Source: Clostridiales bacterium (GTDB taxonomy: Bacteria; Bacillota; Clostridia; Peptostreptococcales; Anaerovoracaceae). Taken from it: a DNA stretch of 64,000 nucleotides. The translations under genes were made by a program, and so were the position numbers. Numbering within the stretch: the first letter of the stretch is position 1; every line of letters starts with the position of its first letter. This document shows, one piece after another, positions 42,542-51,596 of this stretch. Under the pieces are notes generated by a model. The model was not told the origin of the DNA. It did not search any database and saw only the letters and a program-made list of their open reading frames with translations. Location of the stretch: assembly GCA_012513435.1 (NCBI GenBank), contig JAAZCE010000026.1, positions 1-64,000 on the forward strand, read 5' to 3'.

Positions 42542-44221
42542 ATGTCTTTTGACGGAATGGTCACACTGGCTGCAGCCAAAGAGCTTCAAAGTACCCTTGC
42601 ACTGGGAAAAATCGACAAGATATATCAGCCTCAGCCGGAGCAGCTGCTCTTTAACGTTCATACAAAGCAAGGCAACCGTAAGCTCTTCATTTCTGTAAGC
42701 GGCAATCATTCCGCACTGTACCTGGTGTACAGATCTCCGGAAAATCCGGCAAGCCCTCCTGTTTTCTGCATGGTACTGAGAAAGCATTTGAGTGCAGCCC
42801 GCATCACCGCAATAGTGCAGCATGAAAACGACAGGATAATTGAAATACTCATGGAAACGGTCAACGAACTGGGCTTCTCCGTAAACAAAAAACTAATTGT
42901 GGAAATAATGGGCAAGCACAGCAACGCCATACTGGTGGATATGGAAACAGAAAGGATAATCGACAGCATCAAGCACATTTCCATAGATGTAAACAGGGCA
43001 AGGCAGATACTTCCGGGCAAGGCCTATGTATATCCCCCGACTCAGGAAAAAATTCCCTTCACTCAAGTTACTCCCTCGCACATGGGAAGCATTACAGAAA
43101 AGCAGCTTCAGCCCGCACGCAGTATTCTTTCAAACATTCAGGGCATCTCTCCTGCTTTGGCAGAAACCCTGGCAGCATCAAAAAAAGGCGCCTACAATGC
43201 TTTACAAGAAATAACCAGCTCCATCATGGACGGAACGTCTGCCCCGCTGGTATATCTGGATGAAAAACAAAAGCCTGCCGATTTTCACATTACACCGCTT
43301 TCCGTATACGACAACGGCTTCGACACCATGTGTTTTGATACCTTCAGCCAGGCTGCCTCTTACTATTTTCAAAACAAGGAATCCTCCAACACCATAAAAC
43401 AGCGGTCAAACGACCTTCAGAGAGTTATCAAGACTCACCTTGATAAACTGCGCCTGAAGACCCAGCGACTCAATGAGGACCTTTACAGAGCCGAGAATTC
43501 CGAGGATTGCAGAATTTTCGGAGAACTTCTTACGGCAAACCTTCACATAGTCAAGCCTGGAAACAAATCCGTAAGGGTGACAAACTACTACGATGGCACG
43601 GAAATCAGCATCCCTCTGGACCCTAAGCTGTCTCCTTCAAAAAACGCTCAGAATTATTATAAGAGATACGGTAAATCAAAAACTGCCGTAAAGGAAAAGA
43701 AGATACAGTTACAAGAGGTCTCCGAAGAGATAAACTATCTTGAATCCGTGGCTGAATTTACCGCAAAGGCTGATTCCATAGAAGAAATCGAATACCTAAG
43801 ACAGGAGTTGACAGACTCAGGCTACATCAGAAATAAGAGGAAGAAAAACACATCGAAGAAAAAGGATAATCCCAAGCCCTACACCTATACACTTTCATCA
43901 GGTCTTAAGGTCATGGCTGGCAGGAACAACAAGGAAAATGATTGGCTTACACTAAAAAAAGCCGGCAACAATGACCTCTGGTTCCACACCAAGGATATTC
44001 CGGGTTCCCATGTTATCCTGCTTACCGAAGACACCCAGGTCTCTTCCGATGATTTGTTTGAAGCGGCATCCATAGCAGCACATCACAGCAAGGCAAGCGA
44101 CTCGGAAAACGTTCCGGTTGACTACACAAAGGTCCGTTATGTAAAAAAACCAGCCGGTTCAAAGCCCGGCATGGTTATCTTCACTCACAATAAAACCTTG
44201 TACGTTACTCCAAGGCGGTAA
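42542..44221 (+). CDS. rqcH: RqcH/NFACT-family ribosome quality-control protein
   Basis: RqcH (also annotated as fibronectin-binding protein FbpA/Rqc2) binds split 50S subunits carrying peptidyl-tRNA and adds alanine tails. The 559-residue protein has an NFACT-N domain (SFDGMVTLAAAKEL, VFCMVLRKHLSAARI), a central helix-hairpin-helix near 195-215, a coiled coil (about 290-430) and an NFACT-R domain (about 450-550, NDLWFHTKDIPGSHVIL). AGGAGG lies 8 bases before the ATG. Its end overlaps the convergent hydrolase gene by 17 bases. Confidence 0.95.
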   Translation: MSFDGMVTLAAAKELQSTLALGKIDKIYQPQPEQLLFNVHTKQGNRKLFISVSGNHSALYLVYRSPENPASPPVFCMVLRKHLSAARITAIVQHENDRIIEILMETVNELGFSVNKKLIVEIMGKHSNAILVDMETERIIDSIKHISIDVNRARQILPGKAYVYPPTQEKIPFTQVTPSHMGSITEKQLQPARSILSNIQGISPALAETLAASKKGAYNALQEITSSIMDGTSAPLVYLDEKQKPADFHITPLSVYDNGFDTMCFDTFSQAASYYFQNKESSNTIKQRSNDLQRVIKTHLDKLRLKTQRLNEDLYRAENSEDCRIFGELLTANLHIVKPGNKSVRVTNYYDGTEISIPLDPKLSPSKNAQNYYKRYGKSKTAVKEKKIQLQEVSEEINYLESVAEFTAKADSIEEIEYLRQELTDSGYIRNKRKKNTSKKKDNPKPYTYTLSSGLKVMAGRNNKENDWLTLKKAGNNDLWFHTKDIPGSHVILLTEDTQVSSDDLFEAASIAAHHSKASDSENVPVDYTKVRYVKKPAGSKPGMVIFTHNKTLYVTPRR

Positions 44222-45065
44222 TCCACTCTGCCATTTTGGCAATTACTTCTTCACCTCTACCTTCTGCATTGCCGTTGTGAATCTCGTGGAACAGTCCTTC
44301 CCACTCTACATACTCTATGTTATCGCCGGCCTTCTCAAGCCTCTGGGCAATACATCTGCTTCCCTGGATGCTGCATATCTTATCAGCTCCCCCGTGCATC
44401 AAAAGGGTAGGTGTTTTTTTTGCAGCTCCGTCGTCTTCAATACTTCCGCCCTCCAGCTTTAATCCTATTTCAAACCCCTCTACGGCGCACAGAGCAGATA
44501 TTCTGTTGTGTACCATAGGATTATCCTTGTAAGGCTTAACTGAATCAGGATGTCCCAGTTCTTCTTCGTCTACATCCGAGCCTATGGTAAAGGATGGCAT
44601 CACCTTGGACATTGCCTTGACAACTTTATAAATCGATGCCGGTACAGGTCTTACAAGCCTTATCCAAGGGCCTGTTATTATGTATCCATGAGGTGCTCCG
44701 TTGAGCCGTCCTCTGCTCCTGTAATCGAGAACAATATTCCCTCCCATACTGTGTCCGTAAAGAATTATATCCTTACCAGGATATGTATCTTGGGCATACT
44801 CTATCAGAGCGCTTATATCCTCAAGTACGGCCTTCCGCGGAGCGCAGTGCCCTTTTTTTCCCAAGGAATTGCCGTGACCTCTCAGGTCCAAGGCTAGCAC
44901 AGCCATTCCGCCGTCACGAAACTCCTCTGCTACCCGGTCAAATCTGCCGCCGTATTCCCCGATTCCGTGAACAATACAGACTATCTTTGAGGGCTCCTCC
45001 TTCGGCCATGAATAGCCTTCTATTTTTCCATCCTCCGTATTTCGCAAAACAAAACTTTGATACAT
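44205..45065 (-). CDS. Alpha/beta hydrolase, monoacylglycerol-lipase-like
   Basis: The 286-residue protein is a serine hydrolase of the Hydrolase_4/lysophospholipase group. It has the HGIGEYGGRFD oxyanion region, LDLRGHGNS, the nucleophile elbow GHSMGGN, and an acid and histidine late in the chain (MHGGADKICS, GLFHEIHN). It probably cleaves monoacylglycerols or lysolipids. GAGGTGAAG precedes the ATG at 45065. It forms no operon with its neighbours. Confidence 0.9.
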   Translation of the reverse strand: MYQSFVLRNTEDGKIEGYSWPKEEPSKIVCIVHGIGEYGGRFDRVAEEFRDGGMAVLALDLRGHGNSLGKKGHCAPRKAVLEDISALIEYAQDTYPGKDIILYGHSMGGNIVLDYRSRGRLNGAPHGYIITGPWIRLVRPVPASIYKVVKAMSKVMPSFTIGSDVDEEELGHPDSVKPYKDNPMVHNRISALCAVEGFEIGLKLEGGSIEDDGAAKKTPTLLMHGGADKICSIQGSRCIAQRLEKAGDNIEYVEWEGLFHEIHNGNAEGRGEEVIAKMAEWITALE

Positions 45066-45145
45066 GCTTCACCTCTTGTCCCTTTCTCAGCACAGCCGAA
45101 AGGTTTCAAACAATGCCTCGTTTATTACAAATCGACTGTTTTTAT

Positions 45146-45174
45146 TTGCAATCTACATAATCTGTTATTATAGT
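45146..45174 (+). promoter_or_regulatory. Promoter of the small double-CxxC gene
   Basis: On the plus strand TTGCAA (45146-45151) is followed after 17 bases by TATAGT (45169-45174), about 70 bases upstream of the small gene at 45251. Confidence 0.65.
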
Positions 45175-45250
45175 TACCAATACACAACTTCGTAAGCTAA
45201 AGCTCGGACGAATGCACGTTAATCCCGATTTTCTTCAAGGAGGTGCACTT

Positions 45251-45388
45251 ATGAAAATTTCTTGCACATTATGTGGTGGTTCGTACTATAAGACCTACGC
45301 ATTTAGGGGCGGCCATGTGTGCGAAGACTGTTTGCAATTTCTGAAAAACCAAGCTCAGATTTGCGACCAAGTGCGTATTAATCGTTAA
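45251..45388 (+). CDS. Small double-CxxC zinc-ribbon protein (45 residues)
   Basis: The frame encodes a 45-residue protein beginning MKISCTLCGGSYYKTYAFRG with two CxxC pairs (C5/C8 and C24/C27, the second in HVCEDCLQFL). This is a treble-clef or zinc-ribbon arrangement. The ribosome binding site AAGGAGGT is close to perfect and 6-7 bases from the ATG, and a promoter lies upstream. The spacing recalls the small anti-sigma protein Gin/CsfB, but similarity is too weak to assign. The gene is flanked by an 11-base inverted repeat (45202-45212 and 45404-45414). Confidence 0.75.
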   Translation: MKISCTLCGGSYYKTYAFRGGHVCEDCLQFLKNQAQICDQVRINR

Positions 45389-45398
45389 TACACCACAC

Positions 45399-46028
45399 CT
45401 AACTTCGTCCGGGCTTTCTTGCGGAGTTGTTTCTTCTCCTGGCTGTCGCAATACGCTTCCTGGTTTTTGGCTTCATTACCGAATACCCAAATCTGCCTAT
45501 CGGCTGCTTGGTTATTCCGTAGTACTCTCCGTGATTATACGCCAAAAGTCCCGCTTTTTCCATGCACAGTCTGCCCTTATGGTCAATAAGTTCTTCATCC
45601 ACGGAAACACTTACTATTTCGGCTATGAACATGTCATGGGTAGGATATTCCTTGATTTCCGCCACCTTACATTCAATGCTAACTGGAGATTCTCCTATGG
45701 ATGGACATTTGACAATCACGCTATCAACCGGTGTTAAATGCTGTTCTTTGAACTTATCTATATCCCTGCCTGACTTGACACCGCAGTAATCAGTAGCGAA
45801 TGCCAGTTTCTCTGTAGTGAGGTTTATTACGAATTCACCGGTCCTCTCAATAATATCGTGGGAATACCTTGTCTTCCTTACGGCGACATAGGTCATAGGA
45901 GGCTCGGAATTTATAACTCCTGTCCACGCTATGGTAATTATATTCTTCACATCCCCATCACCGCAAGATACCATAACTGCAGGTACGGGGCTCAACATTG
46001 TCCCCGGTTTAAATACTTTTTTTGCCAT
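45399..46028 (-). CDS. Flavin reductase family protein (FMN-binding split barrel)
   Basis: The 209-residue protein has the split-barrel flavin-binding fold of FlaRed: PVPAVMVSCGDGDVKNIITIAWTG, the RKTRYSHDII segment and FVINLTTEKLAFATDYCG. It ends in a basic tail (about 190-209). Family members bind FMN and act as flavin reductases or flavoredoxin-like carriers. It shares one base with the end of rluD and is the last gene of the lspA-rluD series. The electron partner is unknown. Confidence 0.9.
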   Translation of the reverse strand: MAKKVFKPGTMLSPVPAVMVSCGDGDVKNIITIAWTGVINSEPPMTYVAVRKTRYSHDIIERTGEFVINLTTEKLAFATDYCGVKSGRDIDKFKEQHLTPVDSVIVKCPSIGESPVSIECKVAEIKEYPTHDMFIAEIVSVSVDEELIDHKGRLCMEKAGLLAYNHGEYYGITKQPIGRFGYSVMKPKTRKRIATARRRNNSARKPGRS

Positions 46029-46993
46029 TAACTCTTTTCCTCTCTCAGTTTTTGTAAAACCGCCTCGAAATCCTCCGGCAAAGGTGCTTCAAATTCCATA
46101 TACTCCCCTTTAGAAGGATGGGTGAATCCCAAGATTCCTGCATGAAGCATCTGGCGTTTGGCCCCCTGTTTGTTTTTTTCCGGCCCGTAAAGTCCGTCTC
46201 CCAAAAGCGGGTGCTTTATATATGCCATGTGTACTCTTATCTGATGGGTCCTTCCCGTTTCAAGAACAGCTTCAATGAAGGTAAACCTGCCGAAACGCTC
46301 CAATACCCTAAAATGGGTGATGGCCTCCCTGGAATTCATGTCGGTCACCGCATTTCTCAGCCTGTTCCTGGGATCCCGACCTACGGGCGCGTGAATGGTA
46401 CCTTCATCCTCTTTTATATTATTATAAACTATAGCCCTGTATTTTCTTGTAATACTGTGTTGCGCAAGCTGCTCAGACAAACTGCCGTGGGCTTTGTCAT
46501 TTTTGGCTATCATCAGAAGCCCGCTTGTGTCCTTATCTATCCTGTGAACGATACCTGGGCGCACGACTCCGTTTATAGACGATAAATTATCCCCGCAGTG
46601 GTAAAGCACTGCATTGACCAGGGTTCCCGTTTCATTTCCCGGTGCCGGGTGAACCACCATTCCTGCCGGTTTGTTTACAACGAGAAGCTCCTCATCCTCA
46701 TAGCGTATTTCGATGGGAATATTCTCCGGCCTAGCTTCGGCCTTCTCTGCCGGAGGGATTTTCATGGAGACCCTTTCTCCCCTCTTGGCCTTGTACTTCT
46801 TGGCCTTGCAAGGCTGCCCGTCTACAGTTATACTACCGGCTTCAAAGAGCTTCTGTATAAAGCTTCTGGAAATATCCTCCAAAGCGGCGGCAAGAACGGA
46901 GTCCAACCTCTTTCCTTCCTCTGCCTCCGTAATCTCAAACTCTGTTATCTGTGATTCTGTACATGATTTTATCAGTGGTTTGTTAGCGGTCAT
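46028..46993 (-). CDS. rluD: RluD-family 23S rRNA pseudouridine synthase
   Basis: The 321-residue protein has an S4-like RNA-binding domain (RLDSVLAAALEDISRSFIQKL) and the pseudouridine synthase domain with the catalytic aspartate in HRIDKDTSGLLM and the ETGRTHQIRVHM motif. The ATG at 46993 overlaps the lspA end by 11 bases and is preceded by AAAGG. A longer start at 47026 would lie inside lspA and lacks a better site. Confidence 0.94.
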   Translation of the reverse strand: MTANKPLIKSCTESQITEFEITEAEEGKRLDSVLAAALEDISRSFIQKLFEAGSITVDGQPCKAKKYKAKRGERVSMKIPPAEKAEARPENIPIEIRYEDEELLVVNKPAGMVVHPAPGNETGTLVNAVLYHCGDNLSSINGVVRPGIVHRIDKDTSGLLMIAKNDKAHGSLSEQLAQHSITRKYRAIVYNNIKEDEGTIHAPVGRDPRNRLRNAVTDMNSREAITHFRVLERFGRFTFIEAVLETGRTHQIRVHMAYIKHPLLGDGLYGPEKNKQGAKRQMLHAGILGFTHPSKGEYMEFEAPLPEDFEAVLQKLREEKS

Positions 46994-47441
46994 CCTTTTT
47001 CTTTTTCCTTTCACTAAGCAGCGCATCCAGCAAAAGCAAACCGCATCCCAGACACACGAAAATGTCAGCTATGTTGAACACGGGAAACACTCTGAAATCA
47101 AACATATCCACTACGTACCCCATCTGAATCCTGTCTATTAAATTCCCAAGACCGCCGCCGCAAATAAATGCAATGGCCGTCAAGGTCAGGCGATTCCAAT
47201 TTTTCCTCTTTAAAAAGAGTATTACAAGACCTGCCGCCAAAGCCACAAAAGGCAACACTATCAGCAGAACCCACTGATTTTCCCACATACTGAAGGCTGC
47301 TCCGCTGTTCTGCACATAGGTGATATGAAAAACGTTTTCTATGACCGGTATGGTTTCATGGGGCATCATCCCCGAAGATATGAGATGCTTGACTATCCTG
47401 TCACCTATTATCACGACTAATACTATTAAATAGTAAATCAT
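46983..47441 (-). CDS. lspA: Lipoprotein signal peptidase (signal peptidase II)
   Basis: LspA is a membrane aspartyl protease that removes lipoprotein signal peptides. The 152-residue protein has four hydrophobic segments, the FHITYVQNSGAAFS motif, the first catalytic aspartate in GGGLGNLIDRI, and the second in VFNIADIFVCLG. It has a charged C-terminal tail. It follows divIVA by 31 bases. Confidence 0.96.
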   Translation of the reverse strand: MIYYLIVLVVIIGDRIVKHLISSGMMPHETIPVIENVFHITYVQNSGAAFSMWENQWVLLIVLPFVALAAGLVILFLKRKNWNRLTLTAIAFICGGGLGNLIDRIQMGYVVDMFDFRVFPVFNIADIFVCLGCGLLLLDALLSERKKKKDDR

Positions 47442-47472
47442 ATGAAAATGGGGCGGGATTGCCCCGCCTCCT

Positions 47473-48030
47473 TTAATACTTAATATTCCTGACTGTCCCC
47501 CTAGGTGGTTTCTCCACGTTGAGAGACTGGTTTGACATCATCTCAGGCAAATCATCAAAATCATCCACTCCAAGCTCAGGGAACATTTCTCCGCTGAGGG
47601 ATTCAAACCTCTGTAGCTCTGACTGAAGAAGCTTCTTGTATCTGGTTCTGAAATCTATAAACCTTGCTTTGATGGCTTCGCTTTCTTCGGCTATCCTGTC
47701 GGACATTTCCTTGGCTTCCTTGGTCATGAGCTGAGCATCAAGCTCTGCGTTTTTCAAGAGAATATCTGCTCTCTTTTCAGCGCTGGAGGATATATCCGAC
47801 ATGAGAGTTTTGGCCGCCTCCAAAGTCTCAAGGACCGTTCCCTCTGAGCCTCTGTATCTTTCCAGCTCCCCTACAAGGTGACTGTTTTCTTCCTTTGTCT
47901 GGCGAAGCTCGTCCAAAAGCCTTTCAAGGTCCATAGTTATTTCGTCAAGGAATTCGTTTACTTCTTCTTCCTTGTATCCTCTCACAGCCCTTGTGAATTC
48001 CTTTTCCTGTATATCTATAGGTCTAATCAT
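47473..48030 (-). CDS. divIVA: DivIVA-family cell-division/polarity protein
   Basis: The 185-residue protein starts with the conserved DivIVA lipid-binding segment (IRPIDIQEKEFTRAVRGYKEEEVNEFLDEI) and continues as a long coiled coil. These proteins bind curved membrane at septa and poles. It is 9 bases after sepF. ylmG and ylmH, which often lie between sepF and divIVA, are missing. Confidence 0.95.
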   Translation of the reverse strand: MIRPIDIQEKEFTRAVRGYKEEEVNEFLDEITMDLERLLDELRQTKEENSHLVGELERYRGSEGTVLETLEAAKTLMSDISSSAEKRADILLKNAELDAQLMTKEAKEMSDRIAEESEAIKARFIDFRTRYKKLLQSELQRFESLSGEMFPELGVDDFDDLPEMMSNQSLNVEKPPRGTVRNIKY

Positions 48031-48039
48031 CTGTTCCTC

Positions 48040-48534
48040 CTATTTCCACGGATTCATGTCGCCGCTATCTCCATCAAAGGAATATGGCTTGTTGTCTCCT
48101 TCAGCGAATATTGCAACATTCTCAGGTGCAAATACGAAAATGTTATTTGCTACCTTCTGTACATTACCGTTCAAAGCATAGGTCGCCCCTCCGAGGAAAT
48201 CGAATATTTTCCTGCCCGTATCGGTATCCAACTGCTCCAGGTTGACTATTATAGGCTTCCTGCTCTTCAAGCTGTCTACAAGTTTCGGACATTCATCAAA
48301 TCCCTTCGGCTCTATTACGACCATCTTAAATGCATTGGTAAGAGCTTTTACCGTCCTGTTCTGCATAGGCACTACATTACTGCTGTCGAATCTGGGTGCG
48401 ATAGGGGTGGAAGGTCTGGGCTCAAGGGGTTTCCTGTCATAGTAGCCCGGCTGCTTGTATTCTTCTTCCAGTTCTTCTTCCTCTTCGTACTCTTCGATTC
48501 CCATTAAGTCTTTAAATTTTGAAAAAACTCCCAT
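48040..48534 (-). CDS. sepF: Cell division protein SepF
   Basis: SepF anchors and bundles FtsZ at the membrane. The 164-residue protein has the N-terminal amphipathic membrane helix (MGVFSKFKDLMG), a very acidic linker, and the C-terminal SepF domain (KMVVIEPKGFDECPKLVDSLKSRKPIIVNLE, then IFDFLGGATYALNGN). Confidence 0.96.
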   Translation of the reverse strand: MGVFSKFKDLMGIEEYEEEEELEEEYKQPGYYDRKPLEPRPSTPIAPRFDSSNVVPMQNRTVKALTNAFKMVVIEPKGFDECPKLVDSLKSRKPIIVNLEQLDTDTGRKIFDFLGGATYALNGNVQKVANNIFVFAPENVAIFAEGDNKPYSFDGDSGDMNPWK

Positions 48535-48546
48535 AACAACCTCCTA

Positions 48547-49245
48547 TTATTTGCTGTAATCCCTTTCTCCGAAAATAGCACTTCCCACTCTCACCAGGTT
48601 AGAACCGGCTTGTATAGCTACAGGGAAGTCATGGGACATGCCCATTGATAAATATTTGAAATCCAACCTTTGATGAACAATCCTGCCCAATTCATCGTAC
48701 TGTTTTTTTACTTCTTCAAAGTATACCTTGATTTCCTCAGGATCGTCTGCATAAGGTGCTATGCACATCAACCCTCTAATCCTGACATTCTGACAATTAT
48801 CGAGTATTTCTCTGATAAGTTCTTCCGTCTGGGAAGTGGTGATTCCGAATTTACTTTCTTCCTGAGCCGAATTCACCTGAATAAGAATATCCATAGTGAG
48901 TCCCTTCCCACCGGCCCGCTTGTCGATTTCCGCCGCCAGCTTATATGAATCTACGGAATGTATCATGGAAACCTTGTCTATGATATGCTTAACTTTGTTT
49001 GTCTGTAGGTGACCTATCATATGCCACTTAACGGGCTTGACCGCATCGAACTTATCCATGATTTCCTGAACCTTGTTCTCTCCGATATCGGTGGCTCCTG
49101 CATCTATTGCTATGTTTATCTCTTCCGGAGTCCTGGTCTTGCTGACTGCCACCAGCAAAACATCGTCGCTCTTTCTGCCACAGCCTTCTGCCATAGCGCT
49201 TATCTCTTTACGTATTCTGTCAATGTTTTTTCTTATGTCTTCCAT
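48547..49245 (-). CDS. PLP homeostasis protein (YggS/PLPBP family)
   Basis: The 232-residue protein is a PLP-binding TIM barrel that controls vitamin B6 levels. It has the PLP lysine K36 in LVAVSKTRTPEEI, WHMIGHLQTNKVKHI and LSMGMSHDFPVAIQAGSNLVRVGSAIFG. It precedes sepF by 12 bases, as ylmE does in Bacillus. Confidence 0.95.
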   Translation of the reverse strand: MEDIRKNIDRIRKEISAMAEGCGRKSDDVLLVAVSKTRTPEEINIAIDAGATDIGENKVQEIMDKFDAVKPVKWHMIGHLQTNKVKHIIDKVSMIHSVDSYKLAAEIDKRAGGKGLTMDILIQVNSAQEESKFGITTSQTEELIREILDNCQNVRIRGLMCIAPYADDPEEIKVYFEEVKKQYDELGRIVHQRLDFKYLSMGMSHDFPVAIQAGSNLVRVGSAIFGERDYSK

Positions 49246-49247
49246 GG

Positions 49248-50264
49248 CTATTCTTTCTCCTTCAGGTCTTTTTCCAAGGCGCTTTGAGGATGCTTCAGCA
49301 CCTCGTCATAAACATCTACCGTATACACCTGGTTTCCTTCATCATCTATGAAGGTCACATCCTCGATTACCGATTCTTTATCATCGGAGGCTATTATCTT
49401 TATTTCGGTGAACTCATAATCACCGTTTTTATTCTTTACATAAACGCCGGTTTTGCCTCTCTTCTTAACTATACACTTATTGTTAACCAGCAGTCCCGTA
49501 TTGTCGCTGGTAATGATATTCATATCTTCGGCTCTGCTCTCAGCAAAGGCTTCGTAATATACGTCCAAATAGAAAATAACTCTGTATTCACTGTCTTCTT
49601 TATGTATTTTATACACCTCTGCATCTACGGTGCCTTCCGGAAGCTCCAGTGAAACATCTCTGCCCTCCTGATACCTGTCAACCACCTTATCATCTACCCA
49701 GCACAGTATGTACCATTTATCATCGGCGGAAACCTTATATATAGGCTCCCCCTTTATTACAGTCTCCCTTTCAAGCTCTATGGAGTTGATTGGCAGCGCT
49801 TTGACATTGGAATTTTTTATTTTTTCCATCCTGTCAAAGGTAAAGTAATCCTCATAGCCGTCGATGTTCAGACTGTAAACTCCACTGATAGGAGAATTGT
49901 ACTCCCTATACAGACCTTCATATCCTTTCAAGCGTTTGGTGTATTCCTCAAAGCGAACATCTTTTTTCTTATCCGTCTTTACAGGGTCTACTGCCACGAG
50001 AGGATATCCCTTCTTTATGGCCGTTCCCTCTTCCACAAGATACTGAATATCTCCGCTTTCACCGGCAATTCCCACAGCTTCGTTCTTAATAAAATAGCCT
50101 TTCGTCTCATAGGACAGGGTCAGATTGCCCGGCTCCAAAACCTGTACCGTTTCAAAAATATCTGTGACTTTGGGTAAAACCTCAACAACGACATATAGTA
50201 GAACAAGAGCGATTACATATATACATATCGCCTTTTTTGTCTTTTTCGTCAATTTCATTTTCAT
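49248..50264 (-). CDS. HlyD-like single-pass membrane adaptor protein
   Basis: The 338-residue protein has a basic N terminus, one membrane segment (about 12-30) and an extracellular part with biotinyl-lipoyl-like halves (ETKGYFIKNEAV; PISGVYSL) and a C-terminal beta barrel (KCIVKKRGKTGVYVKN). This matches HlyD-type adaptor proteins that appear in division clusters of clostridia. No transporter partner is nearby, so its role here is probably at the division site or cell envelope, which is inference. Confidence 0.8.
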   Translation of the reverse strand: MKMKLTKKTKKAICIYVIALVLLYVVVEVLPKVTDIFETVQVLEPGNLTLSYETKGYFIKNEAVGIAGESGDIQYLVEEGTAIKKGYPLVAVDPVKTDKKKDVRFEEYTKRLKGYEGLYREYNSPISGVYSLNIDGYEDYFTFDRMEKIKNSNVKALPINSIELERETVIKGEPIYKVSADDKWYILCWVDDKVVDRYQEGRDVSLELPEGTVDAEVYKIHKEDSEYRVIFYLDVYYEAFAESRAEDMNIITSDNTGLLVNNKCIVKKRGKTGVYVKNKNGDYEFTEIKIIASDDKESVIEDVTFIDDEGNQVYTVDVYDEVLKHPQSALEKDLKEKE

Positions 50265-50284
50265 TAATTTATTTTACACCAAAG

Positions 50285-51025
50285 CTACTTATCTTGCAAT
50301 GTTCTTTCGATAATCTTACGCTCTTCCTTAGAAAAGTCGTGATTTTTCTTTAAAAATTCTTCAAGGAGTTCCGGCCTGCGCTCCTTTGTAAGCAAGAGAG
50401 ACTGTTCAAGCTTCCAAAGATCTATGAGCTTATGGTTGCCGTTAAGCAAAACCTCCGGCACTTCCATTCCTCTGTATTCACGCGGCTTAGTGTATTGAGG
50501 GTGCTCCAGAAGCCCTGAATATATGGATTCATCGAGAGCCGAATTTTCGTTACCCAAGACTCCCGGAAGCAGCCTGGATACGGCATCTATCAGGACCATA
50601 GCGGGAAGCTCTCCTCCTGTAAGCACATAATCGCCTATGGAAACCTCCTCTGCATCCCAATAGTCAATGACCCTTTGGTCTATACCCTCGTAATGGCCAC
50701 ACAAAATCACTAGTTGACCGTAGCCTGCCAGTTCCTCAATTTTAGTGCCGTCAAGCACAGTTCCTTTTGGCGACATGTATACAACCTTCTTATCTGCCGC
50801 ACTCATCGATTCCATGGCTCCGAATATAGGGTCCGCCATCATGATCATCCCGCCGCCGCCGCCGAAGGGATAGTCATCAGCCTTGTTATGTTTATCATTG
50901 CTGAAATCCCTTATATCCGTAAGGCTTATTTCCAATATTCCCTTTTCCACAGCCCTTCCCAGCATGCTTTGGCCTGTGACGGCCTTAAACATTTCCGGGA
51001 AAAGTGTCAATATATCAATTTTCAT
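50285..51025 (-). CDS. trmD: tRNA (guanine-N1)-methyltransferase
   Basis: TrmD methylates G37 of tRNAs read at CUN, CCN and CGG codons. The 246-residue protein has the SPOUT trefoil knot with ILCGHYEGIDQRVID, SIGDYVLTGGELPAMVLIDA and the C-terminal helical domain. It overlaps rimM by one base. Confidence 0.97.
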   Translation of the reverse strand: MKIDILTLFPEMFKAVTGQSMLGRAVEKGILEISLTDIRDFSNDKHNKADDYPFGGGGGMIMMADPIFGAMESMSAADKKVVYMSPKGTVLDGTKIEELAGYGQLVILCGHYEGIDQRVIDYWDAEEVSIGDYVLTGGELPAMVLIDAVSRLLPGVLGNENSALDESIYSGLLEHPQYTKPREYRGMEVPEVLLNGNHKLIDLWKLEQSLLLTKERRPELLEEFLKKNHDFSKEERKIIERTLQDK

Positions 51026-51522
51026 TACAAATCTACTAGACCTTCTATCAGCTTCACCGTAACTTCTCTCCTATCTTTATCTATGTTCAAAACGAATTGG
51101 CTCACCTTAGGTATAAGGAACTTCCTTCCGTCCTCTCTTGCTATTTCAAAAATATCGTGAGCTCTGTTACTTATAACATCGGTAAGCGTTCCAAGATACT
51201 CCCCTTCTGCCTCCTTGACCTTCATGCCTATCAGGTCCCTAATATAAAACTGCCCCTCAGGCAACGGCGGCAAATCCTCTTCCCTCATGAATATCTCGCT
51301 TCCCCTGACCTTCTCAGCGTCATTTCTGTCGTCTATGCCTTCCAGCTTAAGCACTACAGTACCCTTCTGCCTCCTGGCCCCTTCTACTCGGTGGGCAGTA
51401 TCGTCCACATAAAGAGTCTCTGTATTTTCATAGGCGGCGATGCTGTCTGAATAATTGTAGACCTTTACCTCTCCCTTGAGGCCGACTGCGTTTACTATTT
51501 TTCCAATTAGAATCTTTTCCAT
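51025..51522 (-). CDS. rimM: 16S rRNA processing protein RimM
   Basis: RimM binds S19 during 30S assembly. The 165-residue protein has the N-terminal RimM barrel (IGKIVNAVGLKGEVKVYNYSD) and a PRC-barrel domain (FYIRDLIGMKVKEAEGEYLG; ILIPKVSQFVLNIDKDRREV). It is upstream of trmD as usual. Confidence 0.96.
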   Translation of the reverse strand: MEKILIGKIVNAVGLKGEVKVYNYSDSIAAYENTETLYVDDTAHRVEGARRQKGTVVLKLEGIDDRNDAEKVRGSEIFMREEDLPPLPEGQFYIRDLIGMKVKEAEGEYLGTLTDVISNRAHDIFEIAREDGRKFLIPKVSQFVLNIDKDRREVTVKLIEGLVDL

Positions 51523-51552
51523 CTGCGATTCTCCTGTTTTATATTAAAACTA

Positions 51553-51582
51553 AGGCACATATATTGCGAAATACACGTGCCT
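51553..51582 (-). other. Perfect hairpin between khpA and rimM
   Basis: AGGCACGTGTATT and AATATATGTGCCT form 13 pairs (three wobble) around a TCGC loop on the minus strand. A weak T-rich tract (TAGTTTT) follows. It may be an RNase processing site or a weak terminator that lowers expression of rimM-trmD relative to rpsP. Confidence 0.5.
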
Positions 51583-51596
51583 CTCATCCTCGTCTT

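Noticed and set aside
45202-45414. Insertion sequence or transposon around the small CxxC gene
   Set aside because: The inverted repeats are short and imperfect, one lies inside the flavin reductase coding end, there is no transposase, and no target-site duplication was seen.
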